This document shows positions 25,126 to 34,334 of a stretch of 45,962 nt of DNA, piece after piece; the first letter of the stretch is position 1; each line of letters begins with the position of its first letter. Under the pieces are notes generated by a model. That model ran no database searches. It was not told the DNA's origin and saw only the letters and a list, made by a program, of their open reading frames with translations. Made by a program: the position numbers and the translations under genes. The stretch is from Bacteroidales bacterium (GTDB lineage Bacteria; Bacteroidota; Bacteroidia; Bacteroidales; VadinHA17): contig JADGPU010000014.1 in NCBI GenBank assembly GCA_017882305.1, positions 1 to 45,962 on the forward strand. The letters are read 5' to 3'.

Positions 25126-26840
25126 TTTTCAATTTCTTTTAGTAATTCTTTTTTTGTGCTGTCAATTTTCAGAGCAATATTCCAGTTTTTAACAGCTTCA
25201 TCGCATTTTTTTTGCTTTTTTAAGATATATCCATAATGTTCATACCAAACTGCATCAGTTTTATTCCCTGTACTTATTACCGATTCCATAATCCTCGCAG
25301 CTTCTTTTAGCTTTCCCCTCTTATAAAGTACCCATCCATATGTATCCAGAAAAGTTGTATTTCCCTTTTCCTTATCTATTACCCTTTTTGCCATTTCCTC
25401 CGCTTCTTTAAGATTTGTATTTTGCTCAGCAAGGTAATAGGCGTAGTTATTTATAACAGTAAGATCATCATTATCGGTTTGTATTGCTGTTTTGAAAGTC
25501 TCAAATGCTTTCATGTAGTCTTTCATTCTATAATAAATATCCGCTCTCATAGTTAGCACCTGAACTATAAACTCCCTATTTCCAGCAGCTAAGATCTCTC
25601 CTTTTCTTAATTCATCTAAAGCCAATGAATATTTGCCTCTTTCTAGCGCTGCATTCGCATATAATAATTTCGCAGGAAATGATGTATTAAACTTTGTTGC
25701 ACATTCCTCTCCTTTTGTCAGCAGTTTATCATAATCTTTCAATTGCAGGTAAACTATGAGCAACTTTTCCCAAGCATAATAATTTTCAGGATTTGCTGCA
25801 ATTATTTCTTCCAGCCTGATTGACGCATCAATTAGCTTGTTCTCCTTTATCATCAATTCCGGACGCAGAAGCGGAACAATATTATCATTTTTATAATTTG
25901 CTTCTAAAATCATCAACGAAATAATAAATTTTTCTTTTAATTCTTTATTGAAGTCAGGGCTGTCCACAATCCTGGCCATAAGTGATATTTTGTCTTCCAG
26001 TTCAACTTTATTGTTAAGAACAAGCGTATTCAGAAGCATAAATAAATCATTATATCTTTTTTCAGTCAATAAAAAGTCACAAAGAGAAAGTTGAACCTGT
26101 GGATCGCCAGGATTTCTTTCTAACAGCCTATTGTATACATCCTGGGCTTTTATATTGTCTCCTTTTCCCCTGTATATATCTGCTAAAATACTATTGTAAA
26201 TTATTTCATCAGGGTACTCTTTCAGAAGCAATTGTATTTTAATCATTGCATCATCGTACTTACCTTCTGAAATGAGGTTCCTGACTGAAGCTAAAGTTGA
26301 TTTTTCATTAACTCCATATTTATTATCAAAAGTTTCAAAAATGGAATTTGCCTTATTAAAATTCTTATTCTCTGAGTACAGGTTTCCAAGAGTTAATTGA
26401 AGATTTTCCTTTTCGGGAAAAAATTTCACAGCTTTCTCATAGAAAATTATAGAGCTGTCAATATTTTTTTCCTGATAATATAATCCTGCAAGCATTGTCA
26501 GATACCAGATATTTTCCTGGTTTATTGCCAGTGCCTTACTCGTATAAAGTTTACCATTTTTAATATCTCCGCTTGCAATCACGATTTGCGCCATCTGATA
26601 ATACGCAGCATCACTTTCTGGATTAATTTTAATGCATTGTTCCAGGTATTTCAATGCGTCTCCTCCATTTCCTAATAATTTTTGTTTAACAGCTTCCACA
26701 TAAAGCTCATTAAATGTAAAAGCGTCATATTTACTTTTTGTTTTTCCCCCCTTTTCCAATGGTATTAACATTTTTGCACAGGAAGAAAAGCTCAAAACTA
26801 AAAACGCCAGAAAAATGTAATTATACTTAAATGATTTCAT
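25113..26840 (-). CDS. TPR-repeat lipoprotein
   Basis: The 575-residue protein starts with a lipoprotein signal (LVLSFSSCAKMLIPL) and then many TPR helix pairs, recognisable as DALKYLEQCIKINPESDAAYYQMAQIV, KAQDVYNRLLERNPGDPQVQL, AFETFKTAIQTDNDDLTVINNYAYYLAE and KLKEAARIMESVIS. Around a dozen TPR units span the whole length. It would serve as an outer-membrane-facing scaffold for envelope protein assembly. The operon dut-TPR-DUF4292-EnvC is a recurrent Bacteroidota arrangement. Its ATG is 2 bases after the dut stop. Confidence 0.88.
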   Translation of the reverse strand: MKSFKYNYIFLAFLVLSFSSCAKMLIPLEKGGKTKSKYDAFTFNELYVEAVKQKLLGNGGDALKYLEQCIKINPESDAAYYQMAQIVIASGDIKNGKLYTSKALAINQENIWYLTMLAGLYYQEKNIDSSIIFYEKAVKFFPEKENLQLTLGNLYSENKNFNKANSIFETFDNKYGVNEKSTLASVRNLISEGKYDDAMIKIQLLLKEYPDEIIYNSILADIYRGKGDNIKAQDVYNRLLERNPGDPQVQLSLCDFLLTEKRYNDLFMLLNTLVLNNKVELEDKISLMARIVDSPDFNKELKEKFIISLMILEANYKNDNIVPLLRPELMIKENKLIDASIRLEEIIAANPENYYAWEKLLIVYLQLKDYDKLLTKGEECATKFNTSFPAKLLYANAALERGKYSLALDELRKGEILAAGNREFIVQVLTMRADIYYRMKDYMKAFETFKTAIQTDNDDLTVINNYAYYLAEQNTNLKEAEEMAKRVIDKEKGNTTFLDTYGWVLYKRGKLKEAARIMESVISTGNKTDAVWYEHYGYILKKQKKCDEAVKNWNIALKIDSTKKELLKEIENCGK

Positions 26841-26842
26841 AA

Positions 26843-27271
26843 TTATTTTTTACCTGTATGTTCAAACCCTCCATTTCCTCTTTCAGAATCCAGAAGAATA
26901 CCAACGTTTTCACATTCAGCTTTTTCGTGCTTACTGATAACCATCTGGCAAATTCTTTCCCCATCCTCTATAACGGAATTTTCTTTTGATAAGTTCACAA
27001 GCTTAATACAAACTTCTCCACGGTAATCAGCATCTATTGTTCCAGGCGAATTCAGAATTGTAATTCCCTTCTTAATGGCAAGACCCCTTCTCGGTCTTAT
27101 TTGTGCTTCATAACCAACTGGTATTTCAAGGAACAAGCCTGTCGGAACCATAATTCTTTCCATTGGTCTTATATCATCCTCAAGGTTTGCCCTCAAATCC
27201 ATTCCTGCTGATGCTTCAGTAGCATATTCAGGTAATAGATGTTTTGACTTGTTTATTACTTTAATTTTCAT
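26843..27271 (-). CDS. dut: dUTP diphosphatase
   Basis: Dut hydrolyses dUTP to dUMP, keeping uracil out of DNA and supplying dTMP synthesis. The 142-residue protein has all five trimeric dUTPase motifs: [45 protein letters not shown] and [11 protein letters not shown]. The fifth motif sits at the extreme C-terminus, as expected for the flexible arm that closes on the substrate. It is the first gene of the long minus-strand operon that runs through mnmG. Confidence 0.95.
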   Translation of the reverse strand: MKIKVINKSKHLLPEYATEASAGMDLRANLEDDIRPMERIMVPTGLFLEIPVGYEAQIRPRRGLAIKKGITILNSPGTIDADYRGEVCIKLVNLSKENSVIEDGERICQMVISKHEKAECENVGILLDSERGNGGFEHTGKK

Positions 27272-27308
27272 TTTTTATTAACAGAAAAATAGTTTTGAAA
27301 ATAAATGA

Positions 27309-27316
27309 CAAATATA
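27309..27316 (-). promoter_or_regulatory. Candidate -7 element for the dut operon
   Basis: The minus strand reads TATATTTG, an exact TAnnTTTG match. A TTG (plus CAA at 27333-27335) with a 16-base spacer could be the -33 element. It lies 37 bases before the dut ATG. Confidence 0.5.
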
Positions 27317-27407
27317 CTGCTAATGCCTTTACCAATATTTCTGCATGTGTTCTGGTGAAAAAATGTAATTTGAAAACCAATATTTTCTTGTATCGGCCAA
27401 AGTTAAA

Positions 27408-27415
27408 TATCTTTG
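27408..27415 (+). promoter_or_regulatory. Candidate -7 element for the cyclophilin gene
   Basis: TATCTTTG matches TAnnTTTG exactly. A TTG at 27388-27390 gives a 17-base spacer. A TTG codon at 27413 overlaps this box and is therefore not the real start; the ATG at 27458 is. Confidence 0.5.
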
Positions 27416-27457
27416 CATTCACAATTGCACAACATTATAAACCAATTTCAAAGTTTT

Positions 27458-28273
27458 ATGAATCTTTATTTTAAAAAGTCAGTTTTTCTTTTTAGTCTTG
27501 TCTGCACTATATCCTGTAATGCTCCAATTGGCAATGAGAATACAACTGTATCAATTAAAACCACACTTGGCGACATCAAGATAAAGTTATACGACGGAAC
27601 TCCTCTTCATCGTGACAATTTTATCCGATTAATAAATTCCGGATTTTATGAAGGTATTTCTTTTCACCGTATTATTAAAAATTTCATGATTCAGGCTGGA
27701 GATCCTGCTACAAAAACTGGTTCATCAAAGATTCTTCCTGACTCTGTTAAAACTTATACGATTCCTGCCGAATTCAATGATCAGTATTTTCACAAAAAAG
27801 GTGCATTCGCCGCTGCCCGTCAAGCAAATGATGTAAATCCTCAAATGAGATCTTCAGGAACTCAGTTTTATATTGTTCAGGGAGTTAAATTAAGTGATGA
27901 CGAACTGAATCTGGCAGAACAACGAATTAACAGTAATATGAAGCAGAGTCGCTTTACCAGTTTAATGAAGGAAACTTCCGATAGTGTAAGGTTGGCAGCA
28001 AAAACTATCACAGATGCGCAAATCCAGGAGATTGCCTCTGTTAAAATGTTTCAATATCTTACAACTTATAAAGACTACAAGATTTCTGAGGAACAACGTA
28101 ATGTTTATAAAACCTCCGGTGGCACTCCCCGTCTTGACGCAACCTATACCGTGTTTGGTGAAGTAATTGAAGGTTTGGATATTATAGATAAAATTGCCGA
28201 AGTACCTACCGACAGTAATGACAAACCTTTAAATGATATTAAAATTATTAAAATTAAAATTATAAGAAATTGA
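27458..28273 (+). CDS. Cyclophilin-type peptidyl-prolyl isomerase lipoprotein
   Basis: The 271-residue protein starts at ATG 27458 with MNLYFKKSVFLFSLVCTISC, a lipoprotein signal with a lipobox ending TISC. It then shows the cyclophilin core: VSIKTTLGDIKIKLYDGTPLHRDNF, FYEGISFHRIIKNFMIQAGDP, and after an insertion TYTVFGEVIEGLDIIDKIAEV. About 70 residues are inserted between TQFYIVQG and RNVYKTSGG, of unknown role. The catalytic Arg is in SFHRI. It would accelerate proline isomerisation in the periplasm. An in-frame TTG at 27413 overlaps the promoter and would also remove the signal peptide position, so the ATG is chosen. Confidence 0.9.
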   Translation: MNLYFKKSVFLFSLVCTISCNAPIGNENTTVSIKTTLGDIKIKLYDGTPLHRDNFIRLINSGFYEGISFHRIIKNFMIQAGDPATKTGSSKILPDSVKTYTIPAEFNDQYFHKKGAFAAARQANDVNPQMRSSGTQFYIVQGVKLSDDELNLAEQRINSNMKQSRFTSLMKETSDSVRLAAKTITDAQIQEIASVKMFQYLTTYKDYKISEEQRNVYKTSGGTPRLDATYTVFGEVIEGLDIIDKIAEVPTDSNDKPLNDIKIIKIKIIRN

Positions 28274-28295
28274 CATTTACTTAAACCTATCTTTA

Positions 28296-29336
28296 ATGCT
28301 TCAAAAAATTACAGATCTTCTAATTGAGGTTTCCTCTTTATCAGTGAAGAATCCCGAGGAACTTGAGTTATTCCGTTTGAAATATCTTAGTAAAAAAGGA
28401 TTACTTTCTGATCTTTTTGAGGATTTCAAAAATGTACCGGGTTCCGAAAAAAAAGAGATTGGTCAAAAGCTGAATCTATTAAAACAGAATGCACTTGAAA
28501 AATATAATGCTCTAAAAACAGAACTTCTAAACCATGAAGAAAAGGAAAATGGTACTGATCTTACAAGACCTTCTTTTCCTTTTTCTTTAGGATCACGTCA
28601 TCCTATTTCTATTGTAAGAACCGAGCTCATTGACATATTTACCCGAATTGGTTTTACTGTTTCCGAGGGACCTGAAATAGAAGATGACGATCATGTTTTT
28701 ACAAAACTTAATTTTGCTCCCGAGCATCCAGCCAGAGACATGCAGGATACCTTTTATATTTCAAGAATATCTTCTGAAGATTCGAGTCCCGAGGACATTT
28801 TACTTCGTACTCATACATCTTCAGTACAGGTAAGGGTTATGCAAAATCAGAAACCTCCTATCCGGACCATTTCGCCCGGCAGAGTTTTCCGTAACGAGGC
28901 TATCTCGGCCAGGGCTCATTGTATATTTCACCAGGTTGAGGGTTTATATATTGATGAAAATGTATCATTTGCCGATCTCAGGCAAACTTTATTGTTCTTC
29001 GCAAGGGAGATGTTTGGAGAAGATACTGAAATCAGGTTAAGGCCATCATATTTTCCTTTCACTGAACCTTCCGCAGAAATGGATGTTAGTTGTAAGATCT
29101 GTGGCGGAAAAGGCTGTAACGTGTGTAAACATACCGGATGGCTTGAGGTTTTAGGTTGTGGAATGGTACATCCCAATGTTCTTGAAGCCTGCAAAATTGA
29201 TAGTAAAAAATATACCGGCTTTGCTTTTGGAATGGGTATTGAACGGGCAGCCATGTTAAAATATGGAGTTAATGATCTACGTCTCTATTTTGAAAATGAT
29301 CTGAGGTTTTTGGATCAATTTAAGAGCGCCTTCTAA
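28296..29336 (+). CDS. pheS: Phenylalanine-tRNA ligase alpha subunit
   Basis: PheS carries the aminoacylation site of phenylalanyl-tRNA synthetase with PheT. The 346-residue protein has an N-terminal coiled coil and the class II motifs: FTRIGFTVSEGPEIEDDDHVF, HTSSVQVR, motif 2 GRVFRNEAISARAHCIFHQVEG and motif 3 GFAFGMGIERAAMLKYGVNDLR. A four-cysteine stretch, CKICGGKGCNVC, lies between motifs 2 and 3 and may bind zinc, as seen in Bacteroidota PheS. The pheT partner is not next to it. The gene follows the cyclophilin gene by 22 bases. Confidence 0.96.
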   Translation: MLQKITDLLIEVSSLSVKNPEELELFRLKYLSKKGLLSDLFEDFKNVPGSEKKEIGQKLNLLKQNALEKYNALKTELLNHEEKENGTDLTRPSFPFSLGSRHPISIVRTELIDIFTRIGFTVSEGPEIEDDDHVFTKLNFAPEHPARDMQDTFYISRISSEDSSPEDILLRTHTSSVQVRVMQNQKPPIRTISPGRVFRNEAISARAHCIFHQVEGLYIDENVSFADLRQTLLFFAREMFGEDTEIRLRPSYFPFTEPSAEMDVSCKICGGKGCNVCKHTGWLEVLGCGMVHPNVLEACKIDSKKYTGFAFGMGIERAAMLKYGVNDLRLYFENDLRFLDQFKSAF

Positions 29337-29366
29337 TTAAATTGAACATTTAAAGAATGACAGTGT

Positions 29367-29375
29367 TAATCTTTG
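29367..29375 (+). promoter_or_regulatory. Candidate -7 element for the Crp/Fnr gene
   Basis: TAATCTTTG resembles TAnnTTTG with one extra base between the halves. It lies 21 bases before the ATG at 29397. Confidence 0.3.
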
Positions 29376-29396
29376 CACTAAAATATACGAGACGAA

Positions 29397-30107
29397 ATGA
29401 AACAGCAAGAAATTCACGTCCCGCTTTGTGACAGTTGCTCGCTCGAATCAGGATCGATTTTCAAGTATCTTACTCCTGACGAAGTTGAGGCTCTTAATTT
29501 TGAAAAGGATTTCCGACAATATAAACGCGGTGACATTCTTTATCAGGAAGGTAACCGTATAAGCGGATTCTTCTGTGTTAATAGCGGTATCATTAAAGTA
29601 TTTAAAACAGGTTTTGATGGAAAAGAACAGATAATCCGGTTTGCAAAAAAAGGAGATATTATAGCATACAGGAGTGTCCTGAGCAATGAGCTTGCTTGTA
29701 CCTCTGCAAAAGTTATTGAAGATTGCCAGGTTTGTTTCATTCCTTCAGAAATTCTCATATCTTTCATAAAAACCAATCCTTCATACGCTCTGGAGTTGCT
29801 TAAACTTGCCTGCCATGAATTAGGTGAAGCTAATTCCTTTATTACGGATATTGCTCAGAAAACCGTCAGGGAGCGACTTGCGGAAGTTCTTCTTTTTCTT
29901 GTAAATGATTTTGGACTTGATAATGAGAATTTTCTCAATATCTCTCTTACACGTGAAGAGCTGGCTAACATAGTAGGCACTGCAACAGAATCAGTTATCA
30001 GATTATTATCAGAATTTAAATTGGATAAACTAGTAGAATTAAACGGAAGAAAAATAAAGATTCTAAACACGAAGGGTCTGGAAAAGATCAGCAACGTTTT
30101 CAATTAG
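29397..30107 (+). CDS. Crp/Fnr-family transcriptional regulator
   Basis: The 236-residue protein has a cyclic-nucleotide-binding-type beta barrel (DILYQEGNRISGFFCVNSGIIKVFKTG, FDGKEQIIRFAKKGDIIAY) and a C-terminal winged HTH (LTREELANIVGTATESVIRLLSEFKLD). The N-terminus contains CDSC at residues 11-14, with other Cys in CVNSG and CQVC. Only some of the FNR four-cysteine pattern is present, so an iron-sulfur sensor is possible but unproven. Its stop codon is 2 bases from the convergent ruvB stop. Confidence 0.85.
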   Translation: MKQQEIHVPLCDSCSLESGSIFKYLTPDEVEALNFEKDFRQYKRGDILYQEGNRISGFFCVNSGIIKVFKTGFDGKEQIIRFAKKGDIIAYRSVLSNELACTSAKVIEDCQVCFIPSEILISFIKTNPSYALELLKLACHELGEANSFITDIAQKTVRERLAEVLLFLVNDFGLDNENFLNISLTREELANIVGTATESVIRLLSEFKLDKLVELNGRKIKILNTKGLEKISNVFN

Positions 30108-30109
30108 TT

Positions 30110-31135
30110 TTAAAACAGAGTTCCCGGGATATCGTGCCCGAATTGTTTGCCGAGATGTTTATACGCATGTTCTGTGGCTTCGCGACCTCTTGGAGTTCTT
30201 TTAAGGTATCCTTCCTTTATAAGAAAAGGCTCATAGACCTCTTCAATTGTTCCGCTTTCTTCGCCTACTGCGGTAGATATCGTATTTAATCCAACGGGGC
30301 CACCAGCGAATTTATCAATTATTACAGTAAGAATTCTGTTATCCATTTCATCGAGACCATGCTGATCGATATTAAGAGCTTTGAGACCATATCGTGTTAT
30401 ATCAATATCAATTTCTCCTGAACCTTTCACCTGGGCAAAATCCCTTATTCTCCTGAGCAGGGCATTAGCAATTCTTGGAGTTCCCCTGCTTCTTCTGGCA
30501 ATTTCAATTGCCGCCTCTTCATCTATTCTTACATTCAGTATACCTGCTGATCGTTTAACAATTCCTGTAAGTATTTCATGATCATAATATTCAAGATGGA
30601 ACTTAATTCCAAACCTTGCTCTTAAAGGACTGGTAAGAAGGCCTGAGCGTGTTGTTGCGCCTATCAGAGTGAAGTTATTAAGTGTTAACTGGACACTTCT
30701 TGCACTTGGTCCTTTATCAATCATTATATCTATCTGGAAATCTTCCATTGCAGAATAGAGATATTCTTCGACAACGGGACTCAGCCGGTGAATTTCATCT
30801 ATAAAAAGTACATCACCCTCCTGGAGGTTTGTGAGCAATCCTGCCAGATCGCCTGGTTTATCCAGCACAGGGCCGGATGTAACCCGCAGGTTAACCTGTA
30901 ACTCATTTGCTATTATTGTGGCAAGTGTTGTTTTACCCAATCCTGGCGGACCATGTAAAAGGACATGATCGAGAGATTCTCCCCGCTGTTTTGCAGCAGT
31001 TACAAATACAACAAGATTTTCAATAACCTGTTTTTGTCCTTTGAAATCGCTGAAACTTAATGGTCGTAATTGCTTCTCGAACTCCTTATCGTTTGGCGTG
31101 ATAATGTCTTTTCTGATGTTAATATTTTCTTCCAT
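30110..31135 (-). CDS. ruvB: Holliday junction branch migration helicase RuvB
   Basis: RuvB is the hexameric motor that, with RuvA, drives branch migration of Holliday junctions. The 341-residue protein has Walker [12 protein letters not shown], Walker [11 protein letters not shown], sensor 1 [10 protein letters not shown], the arginine finger region RARFG and the C-terminal winged helix ending [24 protein letters not shown]. It follows the MORN-repeat gene by 12 bases in the nadA operon. The stop is 2 bases from the convergent Crp/Fnr stop. Confidence 0.96.
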   Translation of the reverse strand: MEENINIRKDIITPNDKEFEKQLRPLSFSDFKGQKQVIENLVVFVTAAKQRGESLDHVLLHGPPGLGKTTLATIIANELQVNLRVTSGPVLDKPGDLAGLLTNLQEGDVLFIDEIHRLSPVVEEYLYSAMEDFQIDIMIDKGPSARSVQLTLNNFTLIGATTRSGLLTSPLRARFGIKFHLEYYDHEILTGIVKRSAGILNVRIDEEAAIEIARRSRGTPRIANALLRRIRDFAQVKGSGEIDIDITRYGLKALNIDQHGLDEMDNRILTVIIDKFAGGPVGLNTISTAVGEESGTIEEVYEPFLIKEGYLKRTPRGREATEHAYKHLGKQFGHDIPGTLF

Positions 31136-31147
31136 AAAGCAAAGTAA

Positions 31148-32701
31148 CTATTTAATCAGCTTTATATCGCTCTCAGGAAGCTTAATTCTAACACCGTTAA
31201 TACTTATCTCTACATCGTCCTTATATGAAATTATGATAATGGCAACTCCTTCTTCATTAAATTTTTTCCAGGTCTTTTGTCTAATGCCCATCTGGAAGTA
31301 TTGTTCCTCTTTAGTTTTACCTTCCTCGTAATAAAAAATATGTTGCCCGTCGGGATTGCCCTGAATAAAGTTTCCTTTGTATTTTAGTTTTCCTTTGTTA
31401 TAATATGATTTCCAAATACCATCTTTTAATCCAATAATATATTTTCCTTCCTCAGTAAAGTCTCCTGTCTTAAATTTCCATTGTCCGTTTTTCTCTCCGT
31501 CAGAATACTGGCCCTGGGCGATAATATCACCTGTTGCAGAGTATTCAGTAGATGCCCCGTCGCGTTGTCCCTGGAAATATTCTTCCTCTTTCAACAGTGT
31601 CCCATTATCATAATACCAGTTCCATAATCCGTCAGGACGTCCGTTATTATAAGAACCCGTCTGTTCAACTTTTTCTGAATTATTATAGAATTTCCACTGG
31701 CCTGAGCGTCTGTTATCATTAAACTGACCTTCTGCCTGTACTTTTCCATTGGAATAGAGATCTTTCCACTTCCCGTTACGGTTTCCGGCTTCATCAACTA
31801 TACCCTCGGAGAGGAGCAATCCGTTATCGTTGTAAACAAAAGCATTGGTAACTTTTCCATCCTTACCGAATTCTCTGTGAATACCTACCGGAATCTTATT
31901 CCTGTAAGGACCACTATAGATCAATTTACCATCCTGATCATGCTTATTTACGACTTCTATATCCGGTTCATCTTCAACTCTTGATTTTACAATAGCACCA
32001 TTTTGATAAAGCATTGTAAGAACTAGTTTTCCACTGGTATCGTATTCTTTGTAATAACCATTTATGAGGTCATCTTTAAAAGTTTTTTCTGATTTGATTC
32101 CTCCGTTTGGATAGAATTCCTTCCAATCGCCTTGTTTTAAACCATTCTTATCTGTTCTGTTTATCTTTTCCCTGCTGACAAGAAAATCATTATTATATTC
32201 AAGCAGGGTAATAATATTACCATCTTTGTCGTACTCTTTTGATAAACCCTCTTTTTTTCCTGCATTATAAATGAAAGTCTGCTGTATTTTTCTATCGGGG
32301 AAATAAACGAACGCCGTGCCCTCTTTTCTGTCGGCAGCAAAAAGTTCTTTTGACCAGATATAAACCCCCCGCGATGGATCCTTTTTATATTTATAATACC
32401 AGCCATTCTTTTTGCCATAGAGCCAATTGATTTTTTCTGTTGTATCTCCGGCCTGATCATAAAACAACCAGATACTATCAAGAAGAAAATTTGTTCTCTT
32501 TCCTTCAGATTTCTTAACCCCTGTAACATAAAAGCTTTTCCAGAACCCTTCAGGTTTTCCGTTTTTGATCAAACCTTCACTTGAGACTGCTCCATTTGGA
32601 TATTTAAATACCTGATAACCATCCTTTAAAATCTCACTTTCCTGTGAAGAGCTCATTTTACAGATCAATACAAAAAACATTAAAATAATTATTCTTTTCA
32701 T
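31148..32701 (-). CDS. Secreted MORN-2 repeat protein (YwqK-like)
   Basis: The 517-residue protein starts with a signal peptide (MKRIIILMFFVLICKMSSSQ) and then has about a dozen or more MORN-2 type repeats of about 22 residues with core YxNGxxxxEGxWKxYY, for example YPNGGIKSEKTFKDDLINGYYKEYD, YSNGKVQAEGQFNDNRRSGQWKFYN and YDNGTLLKEEEYFQGQRDG. The repeats would form an elongated beta structure outside the inner membrane. YwqK-type proteins of this kind are called antitoxins in databases, but no toxin partner is visible here. It follows nadA by 3 bases and precedes ruvB, so it is cotranscribed with them. Confidence 0.85.
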   Translation of the reverse strand: MKRIIILMFFVLICKMSSSQESEILKDGYQVFKYPNGAVSSEGLIKNGKPEGFWKSFYVTGVKKSEGKRTNFLLDSIWLFYDQAGDTTEKINWLYGKKNGWYYKYKKDPSRGVYIWSKELFAADRKEGTAFVYFPDRKIQQTFIYNAGKKEGLSKEYDKDGNIITLLEYNNDFLVSREKINRTDKNGLKQGDWKEFYPNGGIKSEKTFKDDLINGYYKEYDTSGKLVLTMLYQNGAIVKSRVEDEPDIEVVNKHDQDGKLIYSGPYRNKIPVGIHREFGKDGKVTNAFVYNDNGLLLSEGIVDEAGNRNGKWKDLYSNGKVQAEGQFNDNRRSGQWKFYNNSEKVEQTGSYNNGRPDGLWNWYYDNGTLLKEEEYFQGQRDGASTEYSATGDIIAQGQYSDGEKNGQWKFKTGDFTEEGKYIIGLKDGIWKSYYNKGKLKYKGNFIQGNPDGQHIFYYEEGKTKEEQYFQMGIRQKTWKKFNEEGVAIIIISYKDDVEISINGVRIKLPESDIKLIK

Positions 32702-32704
32702 AAT

Positions 32705-33652
32705 TTAAAGACCAAGTTTTTCAGATATTTCCATCATTCTTCTTATGGGCTTTTGTGCTCTTATGAGGATTTTATTATCAATAATAATTTCGGGTTTTTC
32801 GTTTTTAAGGCAATTTAGTATTTTTTCTATAGTTATAAGTTTCATAAAACTACACTCACTGCATCCGCAAGTCGAATCTATTGGAGGGGCAGGAATATAA
32901 TTCTTTTCAGGATTCGCTTTTTTCATCTGATGAATTATGCCGACTTCAGTTGCTACAATATAACAATTTCCTTTGTCTTTCTTCGTGAATTGCAATAACG
33001 ATGAAGTGGAACCAATAAAATCTGCAACCAGTCTCACAGGTAGTTCACATTCAGGATGAACAATAATTTTTGCATCAGGATTTTCTTTCTTCAATCTCAG
33101 AATTGCTTCCAGGGAAAATTCTTCATGAACATGACATGTTCCGTTCCATATTACCATATCACGTCCTGTTTTATTAAGGATATAGTTTCCCAGGTTACGA
33201 TCGGGAGCAAATATTATTTTTTCTTCACGTGGAAGTGATTCAACTATCTGAACTGCATTGGATGATGTGCATATTATATCGGACAATGCTTTTATTTCTG
33301 CCGTGGTATTAACATATGAAATAACTGTCCTTCCAGGGTTTTCCTTTAAAAATTTCTCAAAATCCTCTGCTTTGCATGAGTTGGCCAGTGAACAACCTGC
33401 ATTCAGATCAGGAAGAAGAACTTTCTTCCAGGGAGCAAGTATTTTTGCTGTTTCTGCCATAAATTTAACTCCTGCAAAAATTATAATATCAGCTGAATTT
33501 GAAGCAGCTTTTTGTGAAAGCGCAAGGCTATCTCCAACAAAATCAGCAATATCCTGAATATCTCCTGTCTGATAATAGTGAGCAAGAATTATTGCATTTT
33601 TTTCGTCTTTCAGTCTCTTTATTTCTAAAATATATTGTTCCTTGGATTGCAT
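32705..33652 (-). CDS. nadA: Quinolinate synthase
   Basis: NadA condenses iminoaspartate with dihydroxyacetone phosphate to give quinolinate for NAD synthesis. The 315-residue protein has NadA family motifs: AHYYQTGDIQDIADFVGDS, GVKFMAETAKIL, the Cys in DLNAGCSLANSC, the Cys in WNGTCHVHEEF, and the CGCSECSFMKL region. The three cluster-ligand cysteines of a single [4Fe-4S] are present. It starts at ATG 33652, first in an operon with the MORN-repeat gene and ruvB. Nothing like nadB or nadC is nearby. Confidence 0.94.
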   Translation of the reverse strand: MQSKEQYILEIKRLKDEKNAIILAHYYQTGDIQDIADFVGDSLALSQKAASNSADIIIFAGVKFMAETAKILAPWKKVLLPDLNAGCSLANSCKAEDFEKFLKENPGRTVISYVNTTAEIKALSDIICTSSNAVQIVESLPREEKIIFAPDRNLGNYILNKTGRDMVIWNGTCHVHEEFSLEAILRLKKENPDAKIIVHPECELPVRLVADFIGSTSSLLQFTKKDKGNCYIVATEVGIIHQMKKANPEKNYIPAPPIDSTCGCSECSFMKLITIEKILNCLKNEKPEIIIDNKILIRAQKPIRRMMEISEKLGL

Positions 33653-34334
33653 TTTTACGTTGTTAGATAATTGGCATAAATCTGCCGATAAACTTAATCA
33701 TTATTGTAATATCGAATTTCTTCTTGTTATACTTCCTGATTTTAATTAACAGTATAATATTTTCATGTATTAATATTAAATTTAATTATGATAATAATAA
33801 TATCCTGTTAATAGTGTTAATATTAAATACAGATATTTATTGTATTTCTAATCATAACCAGTGTACCAACATCTTTTCAACTGTTCAAAAAACATACCGT
33901 TTTTGAATATCAGCTGATTAGTACATTAATTAACAACTGTTAAGATATGTTTGTTGATACTGACAAAATATCAAAAGTAAAGTTTTTAAGGTTTATTTAA
34001 AGTTCATATTTTGACTTTATTTTCTTATAACTTTATTCAATTAGCTCCAGTCTCCTCCCATGCTATAAAATAGTTGATAAAACATGATATTATAAATCTT
34101 TATTGGCAGATATCTACATGTTATTAACAACTTGTCTTAGACAGGTCATGCCATGGTTAAGCCTGGCTTGTTTAATGGGGTTTTAGGAATCAAATTAAAC
34201 ATTCACCTAATTGTTTTGTTACTCTATCATATAAGATTTTCAAAGTTGAAGATATAAGTATACTTTTTTCTTTTAATTAAGCAATTGTATTAATTTGCGG
34301 ACTGTTTACAGAAAATAAATTAAAAGTCAAAAAG
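33653..34334. other. Long AT-rich intergenic region
   Basis: This 682-base gap separates divergent nadA and rpiB. It is very AT-rich with long T and A stretches. I see no convincing gene; a 60-codon frame at 33724-33906 has no RBS or hydrophobic logic. It holds small inverted repeats: TTGATA and TATCAA around 33954-33974, and AAGCC (34159-34163) facing GGCTT (34165-34169). It could be a regulatory region, a diverged RNA gene or part of an origin, but I found no DnaA box TTATCCACA in it. Confidence 0.5.
34290..34297 (+). promoter_or_regulatory. Candidate -7 element for rpiB
   Basis: TTAATTTG differs from TAnnTTTG at one position. It lies 37 bases before the TTG start of rpiB. Confidence 0.35.

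Noticed and set aside
27413..27457. TTG start for the cyclophilin gene
   Set aside because: It overlaps the candidate -7 element and would add residues ahead of the lipoprotein signal peptide; the ATG at 27458 gives a normal signal.
33223..33235. CTTCACGTGGAAG as a third parS site
   Set aside because: It has the CACGTG core but mismatches the consensus at the flanking positions and lies inside the nadA coding region.
33724..33906. A 60-residue open frame in the nadA-rpiB gap
   Set aside because: It is low-complexity, Ile/Asn-rich translation of AT-rich DNA without an RBS.
33653..34334. DnaA boxes marking an origin
   Set aside because: I looked for TTATCCACA and close variants on both strands and saw only two-mismatch matches, which are expected by chance in AT-rich DNA.
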